DNA from: Bryobacterales bacterium F-183
Lineage (GTDB): Bacteria > Acidobacteriota > Terriglobia > Bryobacterales > Bryobacteraceae
Reading direction: 5' to 3'
Length of the DNA stretch: 64,000 bases
Assembly (NCBI GenBank): GCA_016865505.2
Contig: AP025252.1
Location: forward strand, 3,534,001 to 3,598,000
Both the position numbers and the translations under genes were made by a program. Positions 53,387 to 62,764 of this stretch are shown here, piece by piece (the stretch's first letter is position 1; each line of letters starts with the position of its first letter). Below the pieces are notes generated by a model that saw only the letters and a program-made list of their open reading frames with translations, searched no databases and had not been told where the DNA came from.

Positions 53387-54579
53387 CCTATTCCTCTTTC
53401 CTCGCCTTCGCCGCCCTCGTACTCCTGGCCGCCTGCACGGGTTCCAAGCCGGAAGCCGCCGCCGCGCCTGCCGCCGCAGAGCCTGCAAAGCCGGTCACCG
53501 TCGATGCCAAGACCCGCCAGCAACTCGGCATCGAAGTAGCCCCAGCAGAAGAGACCTCCCTCGCCGCGCCCGTCTCTGCCACCGGACAGCTTCAACTCAA
53601 TGAGGACCGTACCTGGAAAGTGGGTGCCGTCATCGAAGGCCGCATCGTCGCCATGCCCATCAAGCTTGGCGAGCGTGTGGCCGGAGGCCAAGTCCTCGCT
53701 CAGATGCACAGCCACATGGTGCACGACGCTCGCGCCACCCTGCAGCAAGCTCGCGCCGAACTCGACCGCAATCGCGTACTCGCCGAACAGGCCCGCCGCG
53801 TGCGCGACCGTACCCAGCGCCTGCTGGACCTCAAGGCCGCCTCTCGCGAACAGATGGAAGCCGCGGAAACACAGCTCCGCAGCGCGGAGATGAGCGTCCA
53901 GAATGCCGAAGCCGAATTAAAGAAGTCGGAGATTCACATCACGGAATTTCTGGACGTCCCGCTCAAAGTCGGTCCCCACACCGGCGACCCCGCCACCGAT
54001 CCCGACAACGTCCCGATCCGCGCTCCCGCCCCCGGCGTCGTTATGGAACGCCTCGCCAACGTCGGAAGTGTCGTATCCGCCGCCGCTCCCGTAGTCGTCA
54101 TCTCGGACCTCTCCTCGCTCTGGCTCATCGCCGCCGTGAATGAGGCCGACCTCCGCCAGATCCGCCAGGGCCAAAGCGTCGCCATCACCGTCCGCGCCTA
54201 TCCTGACCGCACATTCCCCGGCCGCGTCTTCCAACTCGGCGAACACATGGACCCGCAGACCCGTACCCTCCAAGTACGCGTCCTCGTCTCCAACACCGGT
54301 GGACTCCTCAAGCCGGACATGTTCGCCAACATCGAGTTCTCGACCCAAGGCTCCCGCCCGGTCATCCAGGTACCCGAGGCCGCCATTCAGGACATGGAAG
54401 GAAAGTCCGTCGTCTTCATCCAGCATCCCGACGGTACCTTCACTCCAGTCCCCGTCAGCGTCGGCACCCGCTCGGCAGGTCGCGTCGAAATCACCGGAGG
54501 ACTCAAAGCCGGGACACCTGTCGTCGTCAAAGGTGCCGTACTCCTCAAGAGCCAGCTACTCAAAGGTGAGGAGGACTAG
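53383..54579 (+). CDS. CzcB-like RND periplasmic adaptor lipoprotein
   Basis: 398 aa. The leader ends in LLAAC (lipobox Cys18), followed by an Ala/Pro-rich linker. Split lipoyl halves (VGAVIEGRIVAMPIKLGERVAGGQVLAQM and IRAPAPGVVMERLANVGSVVSAA) flank a coiled-coil hairpin with only a few turns (about 105-190), followed by barrel and C-terminal domains. No His-rich N-terminus, as in some CzcB. It links the CzcC-like channel to the pump downstream. Confidence 0.9.
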   Translation: MTYSSFLAFAALVLLAACTGSKPEAAAAPAAAEPAKPVTVDAKTRQQLGIEVAPAEETSLAAPVSATGQLQLNEDRTWKVGAVIEGRIVAMPIKLGERVAGGQVLAQMHSHMVHDARATLQQARAELDRNRVLAEQARRVRDRTQRLLDLKAASREQMEAAETQLRSAEMSVQNAEAELKKSEIHITEFLDVPLKVGPHTGDPATDPDNVPIRAPAPGVVMERLANVGSVVSAAAPVVVISDLSSLWLIAAVNEADLRQIRQGQSVAITVRAYPDRTFPGRVFQLGEHMDPQTRTLQVRVLVSNTGGLLKPDMFANIEFSTQGSRPVIQVPEAAIQDMEGKSVVFIQHPDGTFTPVPVSVGTRSAGRVEITGGLKAGTPVVVKGAVLLKSQLLKGEED

Positions 54580-54582
54580 CCG

Positions 54583-57500
54583 GTGCTCAATCGCATCATC
54601 TCCTTCTCGCTCGACAACCGCTGGACCACGCTCGGCCTCCTCGCCTTCCTGCTCGCCATCGCCGGCTACGTCGCCAGCAACATCCCGATAGACGCGTTCC
54701 CGGACCTCACCAACAATCAGGTTGTCGTCATCACAGAAGCGCCCGGTCTGCCGCCCACAGAGGTCGAACAACTCGTCACGTACCCTATCGAGACCGCCGT
54801 GATGGGCTTGCCCAAAACCGAGAGCGTACGCTCCATCTCCAAGCTCGGCCTCTCCGTCGTCACCATCATCTTTGACGACAGCGTACAAACCTACTTCGCC
54901 CGCCAACTCGTCAACGAACGCCTGCAGGAGGTCCGCTCGCGTCTCCCCGATGGACTCCAACCCGCGCTAGGCCCCGTCGCGACAGCTTTCGGCGAGGTCT
55001 ATCAATACACGCTGGAAGGCCAATCCGTCACCCTCACCGATCGCAAGACCGTGCAGGACTGGCAGGTCCGCAACTCCCTCCGCACCGTCCCCGGCGTCAA
55101 CGAGATCAACAGTTGGGGCGGCTACAGTAAGCAGTACACCGTAGAGGTGGACCCGCCCGCTCTCCAGCGCTACAACCTCACCCTGCGCGACGTCCTCGAA
55201 CGCATCCGCGAAAACAACCAGAACTTCGGCGGCGGCTTCATCGAACACGCCGAACAGCAGTACACCATTCGTGGCCTCGGCCGCGCTGCCGGACCCGAAG
55301 AACTTGAACAGATCGTCCTGCTCTCCAAAGGCGGCGTACCCGTCCTTCTGCGCGACGTCGCCACCATCCGCATCGGCCACATCCCGCGCCAGGGCGCTGT
55401 CCTCCGCGATGGCAAAGGCGAAACCGTCTCCGGCATGGTCATCATGCTCAAAGGGGAAAACGGCCTCCGGGTCATCGACCGTGCCAAAGAACGGATCCGC
55501 AAAATCAAGCTTCCCGAAGGCATTCAACTCGTCCCGTTCTATGACCAATCGGACGTCATCAACGGCACCATCCAAACGGTAAGCCGCAACCTGCTCGAAG
55601 CCGGCGTACTCGTCGTCCTCGTCCTCGTACTCTTCCTCGGCAACTTCCGCGCAGCCCTCATCGTCGCCGCCGTAATCCCGTTTTCGATGATGTTCGGCTT
55701 CGTCGGTATGTCCATCGTCGGCATCTCCGCCAACCTCATGAGCCTCGGCGCCATCGACTTCGGTCTCGCCGTCGACGGTGCCGTCGTCATGATGGAAAAC
55801 TCCATCCGCCGCCTCTCCCACGGCGGAGGCTCACACGGCGTCAACACCAAAGAGATCGTACGCGGCGCCGCGCAGGAAGTAGCCCGCCCCATCGTCTTCG
55901 CCGTCGGCATTATCATCGCCGTCTACCTGCCCATCCTCACGCTACAAGGGCTCGAAGGCCGCATGTTCCGCCCTATGGCGATCACCGTCGTCTCGCTGCT
56001 GATCGGCTCCTTGATCCTTGCCCTCACTGTCGTCCCCGTACTCGCCTCCATGGTGCTCAAGGGCCGTGTGGAAGAGAAAGAACAGCGCTGGTTCCTCCGC
56101 CTGCAAGACGGCTACCGCCACTCGCTCGAAGCAGCCTTCCGCTTCCGCGGCACAGTCGTCATACTCGCGATCCTCCTCGTCGCCGCCGCCGTCAGTTCCA
56201 TGCTCTGGATCGGCACCGAGTTCATGCCCAAACTCGACGAAGGCTCGCTCCTCATCACCACCCGCAAGCTACCCGGCATCTCCCTCTCGGACTCGATCCG
56301 CGTCAGCCAGGTTGTCGAACAAGCGGTACGCGAATTTCCAGAAGTCACCGGCGTCGTCTCCAAACTCGGCCGCCCCGACCTCGCCACAGAAGCCATGGGC
56401 ATCTACGAGGCCGACGTCTATGTCCTCCTCAAGCCCCGCGACCAGTGGACCACCGCCTCCAACAAAGAAGGCCTCGTGGACAAGATGGCCGAACGCCTCA
56501 ACCGTATTCCCGGCGTCTCGTATAACTTCACGCAGCCCATGGCGATGCGTCTCGATGAGGTCGTCAGCGGCATCAAGGCGGACGTCGCCGTCAAGATCTT
56601 CGGCGAAGACACCGCCGTACTCGAACGCCTCGGCGACCAGGCCCATCGCATCCTGCAGGCCGTACCCGGAGCCGCCGACGTACAGACGGAAATCCTCTCC
56701 GGCGTCACCGAACTCAAAATCACCACCAATCGCGATGCCCTGGCTCGCCACGGCATGAACGTCACCGACGTACAGGAAACCGTGGAAGCGGCCACCGGCG
56801 GCCAGACCGTATCCGAAATCATCGACGGCCAGCGCCGCTTCCCCGTGGCCGTCCGCCTCCCCGACCTCTACCGTCGCGACATCGACGCCATGGGCAACCT
56901 CATCCTGCAATCCCCCGCGGGCGAGCGTGTCCGCCTCAACCAGGTCGCGACCCTCAAAGTCGAATCCGGCCCCGAACTTGTCTCGCGCGAAAGCGGCCAG
57001 CGCCGCATCGTCGTACAAGCCAACGTCCGTGGCCGCGACCTCGGCAACTTTGTACAGGACGCGCAGACCGCCATCGAGCGCTCCCTGCGCCTCCCCGCCG
57101 GCTATGAGATCCAGTGGGGCGGCCAGTTCGAAAATCAGGAACGCGCCATGCGCCGTCTCCTCATCGTGCTGCCGGTCTCGATCCTGCTCATACTTGGCTT
57201 GCTCGTCGCGACCTTCCATTCCTTCCGCCAGGCCGCCCTGATTCTCCTCAACGTACCCTTCGGCTTAGTCGGCGGCATCGGCGCCCTCTGGCTCCGCGAC
57301 CTCAACATGAACGTATCCGCCTCCATCGGCTTCATCGCCCTGTTCGGCATCGCCGTACTCAACGGCATCGTCATGGTCGCCTACATCAATCGCCTGCGTG
57401 ACGACGGTCTGCCCGTGTACCAAGCCGTCGTCGACGGCGCATCTATGCGACTCCGTCCTGTGTTGATGACGGCACTCGTTGCCAGCCTCGGCTTCATCCC

Positions 57501-57681
57501 CATGGCGGTCTCGCAAGCCACCGGTGCGGAAGTCCAGCGCCCACTCGCGACAGTCGTCATCGGCGGACTCTTTACCTCCACCTTGCTCACGCTCTACGTC
57601 CTCCCGCTGCTCTATCCCTGGTTCACTGGTAAGGCTCAGCCCACTCAGCCCGAGCCCAAGCCGGAGACTGTTCTAGCCTAA
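54583..57681 (+). CDS. CzcA-type heavy-metal RND efflux pump
   Basis: 1032 aa from a GTG, 3 bases after the adaptor stop. Twelve TMs and two large periplasmic loops. The TM4 proton-relay sequence DFGLAVDGAVVMMENSIRRL matches the Co/Zn/Cd (HME1-like) signature, while CusA-type copper pumps have AIGAMVDAA there. N-terminus MLNRIISFSLDNRWTTLGLLAFL is standard. It exports divalent cations from the periplasm using proton influx. Assignment of the exact metal is tentative. Confidence 0.92.
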   Translation: MLNRIISFSLDNRWTTLGLLAFLLAIAGYVASNIPIDAFPDLTNNQVVVITEAPGLPPTEVEQLVTYPIETAVMGLPKTESVRSISKLGLSVVTIIFDDSVQTYFARQLVNERLQEVRSRLPDGLQPALGPVATAFGEVYQYTLEGQSVTLTDRKTVQDWQVRNSLRTVPGVNEINSWGGYSKQYTVEVDPPALQRYNLTLRDVLERIRENNQNFGGGFIEHAEQQYTIRGLGRAAGPEELEQIVLLSKGGVPVLLRDVATIRIGHIPRQGAVLRDGKGETVSGMVIMLKGENGLRVIDRAKERIRKIKLPEGIQLVPFYDQSDVINGTIQTVSRNLLEAGVLVVLVLVLFLGNFRAALIVAAVIPFSMMFGFVGMSIVGISANLMSLGAIDFGLAVDGAVVMMENSIRRLSHGGGSHGVNTKEIVRGAAQEVARPIVFAVGIIIAVYLPILTLQGLEGRMFRPMAITVVSLLIGSLILALTVVPVLASMVLKGRVEEKEQRWFLRLQDGYRHSLEAAFRFRGTVVILAILLVAAAVSSMLWIGTEFMPKLDEGSLLITTRKLPGISLSDSIRVSQVVEQAVREFPEVTGVVSKLGRPDLATEAMGIYEADVYVLLKPRDQWTTASNKEGLVDKMAERLNRIPGVSYNFTQPMAMRLDEVVSGIKADVAVKIFGEDTAVLERLGDQAHRILQAVPGAADVQTEILSGVTELKITTNRDALARHGMNVTDVQETVEAATGGQTVSEIIDGQRRFPVAVRLPDLYRRDIDAMGNLILQSPAGERVRLNQVATLKVESGPELVSRESGQRRIVVQANVRGRDLGNFVQDAQTAIERSLRLPAGYEIQWGGQFENQERAMRRLLIVLPVSILLILGLLVATFHSFRQAALILLNVPFGLVGGIGALWLRDLNMNVSASIGFIALFGIAVLNGIVMVAYINRLRDDGLPVYQAVVDGASMRLRPVLMTALVASLGFIPMAVSQATGAEVQRPLATVVIGGLFTSTLLTLYVLPLLYPWFTGKAQPTQPEPKPETVLA

Positions 57682-57695
57682 AAAAGGAAGCCACC

Positions 57696-58385
57696 GTGCG
57701 TATCCTCATCGTCGAAGACGAGCCCGACGCCGCAAAGTTCCTCGCCAAAGGTCTCCGCCAGGAATCCTTCGCCGTCGACACCGCGGAAGACTGCCGTACC
57801 GGACTCGAAAAGGCCGCTGTCAATACCTACGACCTCGTCATTCTCGACGTCATGCTCCCCGATGGCGAAGGCTTCGATGTTGCCCGTGAACTCCGCGCCG
57901 CCGGCAACCATATGCCCATCCTAATGCTCACCGCGCGCGATGCCGTGGCCGACCGCATCACCGGGCTCAACAGCGGTGCCGACGACTATTTGACCAAGCC
58001 CTTCGACTTCGCTGAACTCGTCGCTCGCGTACGCGCGCTCCTCCGCCGTCCGCATCAGGTCGCCGATCCCGTCATCAAGATCGCCGATCTCATCGTCGAC
58101 ACGCACCACCGCCGTGTCACCCGCGCTGGCAAGCTGATTTCGCTCACCACCCGCGAGTACGCTTTAATCGAGTACCTTGCTTCGCGCCGCGGCGCCGTTG
58201 CCGGACGCGCTGAAATCTCCGAACACGTCTGGGACGAAACCTACGACCCCGCGTCCAACCTCATCGACGTCTACGTCCAACGCCTCCGCCAAAAGCTAGA
58301 CTATGGCTTTGGCGAACGGCTCCTTCACACGCGCCGTGGAGAAGGCTACCAACTCGCTCTCGAAAGTACGATCCTGTCCTCGTAA
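57696..58385 (+). CDS. OmpR/CzcR-type response regulator
   Basis: 229 aa from a GTG. Receiver with acidic pocket EDEPD, phospho-acceptor Asp51 (VILDVMLPDGEGF) and Lys101; winged-helix DNA-binding domain from about 130 (LTTREYALIEYLASRRG and SNLIDVYVQRLRQKL). It is 14 bases downstream of the pump gene and 2 bases before the sensor kinase. It probably regulates the efflux operon in response to metal. Confidence 0.93.
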   Translation: MRILIVEDEPDAAKFLAKGLRQESFAVDTAEDCRTGLEKAAVNTYDLVILDVMLPDGEGFDVARELRAAGNHMPILMLTARDAVADRITGLNSGADDYLTKPFDFAELVARVRALLRRPHQVADPVIKIADLIVDTHHRRVTRAGKLISLTTREYALIEYLASRRGAVAGRAEISEHVWDETYDPASNLIDVYVQRLRQKLDYGFGERLLHTRRGEGYQLALESTILSS

Positions 58386-58387
58386 AC

Positions 58388-59800
58388 ATGCTGCGCGTCA
58401 AACTCACGCTCTGGTACGTCGGCCTGCTCGCAGCCATCCTCGCCGCGTTTAGCATCGGCTTCTACTCGCTGCTCGGCAAGAGCCTCAGCCAGCGCCTCGA
58501 TGCCGGTCTTCGCTCCGCCGCCCAGGTCACCGCGCTCACCCTCAATCACGAAACGGAAGAGCACTCCGGCAAGCGCGACGGCGAAGAAAGCGTCCGCATG
58601 GTCCTCAACTCCATGCACCAAACCTCGTTCCCACGCGCCAACCTCTCCATCTGGGAAGGGGACCGTCTGGTCGCCGAAAAGCCCGGCATCGCAGGCCTCG
58701 ATGCCAAACGCGCCCGCGGCATGGTCACCCCCGGCAAAGCGTACGACTTTTCCACGGTCTACACCGATCGCGAGCACTACCGTGTGGTGCAGCTACCCAC
58801 CTACGTGCCCGCCAGCAAAACCCAATACCTTGTCGTCGCCAGTGAATCCGCCGAGGCCATCGAAGCCGAACTCCGCACGGTCGCCGAAATCCTCGCCATC
58901 ATCGTACCCGTCTGCCTCATCGCCGCCGCTGCCGGAGGTTACCTCCTCGCTCGCAAGAGCCTAGCGCCCGTCAAAGAGATGGCCGAAGCTGCAGAACAAA
59001 TCAGCTCTCGCAACCTCACCCAGCGCCTTCCCCTCGGCAACCCCAAAGACGAACTCGGCCTCCTCGCGCAGACCTTCAATCGCTTATTCGGCCGCCTGCA
59101 CGACAGCTTTGAACAGCAGCGCCGCTTCATGGCCGACGCCTCGCACGAACTTCGTACGCCCATCTCCGTCGCGCTCACCGCGACCCAAGTGAGTCTCAGC
59201 AACCGCGCCACCCCGCCGGAAGCACTCTTTGAGACATTGGAAGTCGTCCAATCCCAGATGCTGCGTCTCCGTCGCGTCGTCGAGGACATGTTCATCCTCG
59301 CCCAGGCAGACTCAGGCTCGTACGCCCCAAGCTTCTCGCCCTTTTATCTGGATGAAGTACTCGTCGAAAGCGCCCGCGCCGGTCGCGTACTAGGTGAAGC
59401 CAAAGGCGTAGACGTCAACCTCGCCGCTCCCAAGCAAGGGCTCGAAGCCAACGGCGATGAAGGACTCGTCCGCCAACTCTTGTTGATCCTCATCGACAAC
59501 GCCATCAAGTACACCCCGGCAGGCGGCCGTGTCGATGTCGAACTAGAAGCCGCCACCTCTGGCTATCGCATCCGAGTACGCGACACTGGTTGCGGCATCC
59601 CCGCTAGCGAACAGCCTCATATCTTCGATCGTTTCTACCGCGTCGACAAATCCCGCTCCCGCCGCAATCCCGGCGCGGGCAGCGGTGCAGGACTCGGCCT
59701 CTCCATCGCACGCTGGATCGCCGGCATCCATCGCGGAACCGTCGCGCTTGAGGACTCCACCCCGCAGGGCAGCGTATTTACGGTTGTTTTGCCGGTCTGA
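58388..59800 (+). CDS. CzcS-like sensor histidine kinase
   Basis: 470 aa. Two TMs (about 8-29 and 165-187) enclose a periplasmic sensor domain of some 135 residues that contains Glu/His (HETEEHSGK) able to bind metal. HAMP follows, then the dimerisation helix with His253 (ADASHELRTPIS), and an ATPase domain with DNAIKYT, GCGIP and GAGLGLSIARW. It pairs with the upstream response regulator. Its 3' end overlaps the convergent SRPBCC-like gene by 23 bases. Confidence 0.93.
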   Translation: MLRVKLTLWYVGLLAAILAAFSIGFYSLLGKSLSQRLDAGLRSAAQVTALTLNHETEEHSGKRDGEESVRMVLNSMHQTSFPRANLSIWEGDRLVAEKPGIAGLDAKRARGMVTPGKAYDFSTVYTDREHYRVVQLPTYVPASKTQYLVVASESAEAIEAELRTVAEILAIIVPVCLIAAAAGGYLLARKSLAPVKEMAEAAEQISSRNLTQRLPLGNPKDELGLLAQTFNRLFGRLHDSFEQQRRFMADASHELRTPISVALTATQVSLSNRATPPEALFETLEVVQSQMLRLRRVVEDMFILAQADSGSYAPSFSPFYLDEVLVESARAGRVLGEAKGVDVNLAAPKQGLEANGDEGLVRQLLLILIDNAIKYTPAGGRVDVELEAATSGYRIRVRDTGCGIPASEQPHIFDRFYRVDKSRSRRNPGAGSGAGLGLSIARWIAGIHRGTVALEDSTPQGSVFTVVLPV

Positions 59801-60536
59801 TCGCGCGCACCGTCTGGTCCAGAGTCTGCTTGAGCGATTCCACCGGCAGGCTCGTCACAAACGGCCGGATCACAAAGCCCGCTCCAAACGGGATGTCCCG
59901 GCTCAGCGACACCGTACGGCACTCGACATACACATCGGACCCGCGAGGCTCAATCAGCCAGTACGCATTCAGCCGCCACAAGAACCCATGACCCTCGCCC
60001 GGCGCCAGCTCTTTCCCCTGGTTCCCCACCTCTACCATCCGTGTGGACCGAGAGATCACGCGCCAACCCGCAGCGCCGCGATCCTGATACTCCACGTCGT
60101 ACTCGCTATGCAGCACCGCAGTCAGGATCTTCGACTTCACCAGCTTCAAGAACACCCGGAACCGGTTGCCATCCTTCCGCTCAATCAATCGCGAATCCGC
60201 CACCTCGGGCCCGTACACGTTCTTGTACGCCGCATAATCCTGCAGCACCGCGATCACTTGCGCCGCCGAAGTATTCGGAACCACCGTAGCCGCCACCCAA
60301 TCGTGGACCATCCCACCGGCGACATCAATCGACCCTTGACTTCCCGCAGGCTCCACCTTGGTCTCGCCCGCCCGCAACTGCGCAAACCGCGCCTTCCCGG
60401 TTAACGAGGCTTCCACCTGATTGCGGTACTGTTCAAACGCCGCAGTCGTCTTTGGCTTCAAGGTGGTGTGAAACTGCCCATACACCACCACCGGCGCCAA
60501 CACTAGCGCGCTGACACCTGTCAGCCATCGGCTCAT
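59778..60536 (-). CDS. Secreted SRPBCC/START-like protein
   Basis: 252 aa with a short signal peptide (MSRWLTGVSALVLAPVVVYG). The body fits the polyketide-cyclase/START fold: WVAATVVPNTSAAQVIAVLQDYAAYKNVYGPEVADSRLI, then long beta strands and a final helix (SLPVESLKQTLDQTVRAI). Such domains bind hydrophobic ligands. No catalytic residue is evident. It is convergent with the kinase gene and divergent from the COG0523 GTPase gene. Confidence 0.75.
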   Translation of the reverse strand: MSRWLTGVSALVLAPVVVYGQFHTTLKPKTTAAFEQYRNQVEASLTGKARFAQLRAGETKVEPAGSQGSIDVAGGMVHDWVAATVVPNTSAAQVIAVLQDYAAYKNVYGPEVADSRLIERKDGNRFRVFLKLVKSKILTAVLHSEYDVEYQDRGAAGWRVISRSTRMVEVGNQGKELAPGEGHGFLWRLNAYWLIEPRGSDVYVECRTVSLSRDIPFGAGFVIRPFVTSLPVESLKQTLDQTVRAIRPAKQP

Positions 60537-60649
60537 ACTTCAATTTTATTGCCCCGGTCAGCTGAGTTGCTTGCCCGCTGGCCGTTCAACCGTACCCGTT
60601 CACCGCAAACCACTCGGTTCCTCACCATCCCTGCTCGATCCTGAAAAAC

Positions 60650-61867
<1,218 letters not shown>

Positions 61868-61876
61868 AACGGAAGA

Positions 61877-62221
61877 CTACGCGAGCGCGACAGCGCCGTG
61901 ATGGTCGCAATGGCCCGCATGCGGATGATGCAGGTGGCCGTCCACCAGATAATCGACATGGTCTCCATGCGGCACCGCTTCATGTCCGCAACCCGGGCCA
62001 TGGACGTGGTCGGCGGCATGCGCGCCACAGGCATGATCCGGAGTGCAGGCGGCCGGATTCTCAGCGCTCACACTCAACACATGCTCATCAATATGGCCAT
62101 CGTGCGGCGAATGCAGATGCCCATCGTGGAGATAGTCCACATGCCCGTCATGCAGGATTGCGGTATGCCCGCAGCCCGCGCCATGGGCGTGATCGTGATT
62201 TTCGTGGATAACGTGACTCAT
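61877..62221 (-). CDS. His-rich metal-binding protein with internal duplication
   Basis: 114 aa, with about one residue in four a histidine. Two related halves: CGHTAILHDGHVDYLHDGHL (about 17-36) and CGHEAVPHGDHVDYLVDGHL (about 78-97), each followed by HxPHxGHxDxH. No signal peptide, so it is probably cytoplasmic. It likely buffers or delivers zinc or a similar ion. The ATG overlaps the TGA of the repressor gene (ATGA), so it is co-translated with it, and it would be induced by metal. Confidence 0.82.
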   Translation of the reverse strand: MSHVIHENHDHAHGAGCGHTAILHDGHVDYLHDGHLHSPHDGHIDEHVLSVSAENPAACTPDHACGAHAADHVHGPGCGHEAVPHGDHVDYLVDGHLHHPHAGHCDHHGAVALA

Positions 62222-62610
62222 TTGGTAAACGTACCTTTCACCCGTGCAGGGGACTCGCTGGCATGCGCCAGCGCGTTAAACACCAGATCGACAATGTGTT
62301 GATCGGCCAGTGCGTAATTGATGTGTTTGCCGCTGCGTCGCCGTACCACCAGGTTCTCGCTCCGCAGGACTCGTAACCGCTGCGAGATCGCCGACATATC
62401 GTCGCCTTCCGACAACGCCAGTTCCGTCACGCACGATTCGCCCTGCGCCAATAGCGCCAGCAACCGCAAGCGAGACGGCTCGCCCAACGCCCGAAACAGT
62501 CGCGATGCCGTTTCAATCGCCTCATCGCTCACCGGCGGAACGCGCCGTGCTGACTTGTGGTCGGCGTCTGCGCATTCAGGGGCGGATGTCTTCTTTGCAG
62601 CGTATTTCAT
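62218..62610 (-). CDS. ArsR/SmtB-family zinc-responsive repressor
   Basis: 130 aa. Winged helix with recognition segment DDMSAISQRLRVLRSENLV, the ESCVTELA Cys of the alpha3 region, and the alpha5 site D-x-H...H-x-x-E in ADQHIVDLVFNALAHASE. The spacing equals SmtB Asp104/His106/His117/Glu120, so zinc or cobalt sensing is expected. An N-terminal Cys/His (ECADADH) may form a second ligand set. It overlaps its own operator next to the start codon and is divergent from the P-type ATPase gene. Confidence 0.93.
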   Translation of the reverse strand: MKYAAKKTSAPECADADHKSARRVPPVSDEAIETASRLFRALGEPSRLRLLALLAQGESCVTELALSEGDDMSAISQRLRVLRSENLVVRRRSGKHINYALADQHIVDLVFNALAHASESPARVKGTFTK

Positions 62611-62626
62611 TTGAACAACTGTTCAA
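62611..62626. promoter_or_regulatory. SmtB-type operator (perfect 7-2-7 inverted repeat)
   Basis: TTGAACA-AC-TGTTCAA lies directly against the start codon of the repressor gene and 139 bases before the ATPase ATG. The core TGAACA-N2-TGTTCA is that of SmtB/CzrA sites. Binding here would block repressor translation or a leaderless promoter and, at a distance, the divergent ATPase promoter. Confidence 0.85.
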
Positions 62627-62764
62627 GTGAAGAATCCCACGATTTCCCGGTCACTGTCAAGACAATTTCGCTTGTCTCGTTTTGTAGTCCGTTCACCGTT
62701 TCAAGACGCCCGTTCACGGTGCGCATCTAGGCGATTTCCTGCCCGTTTGCTATCGTTTCGGGGA

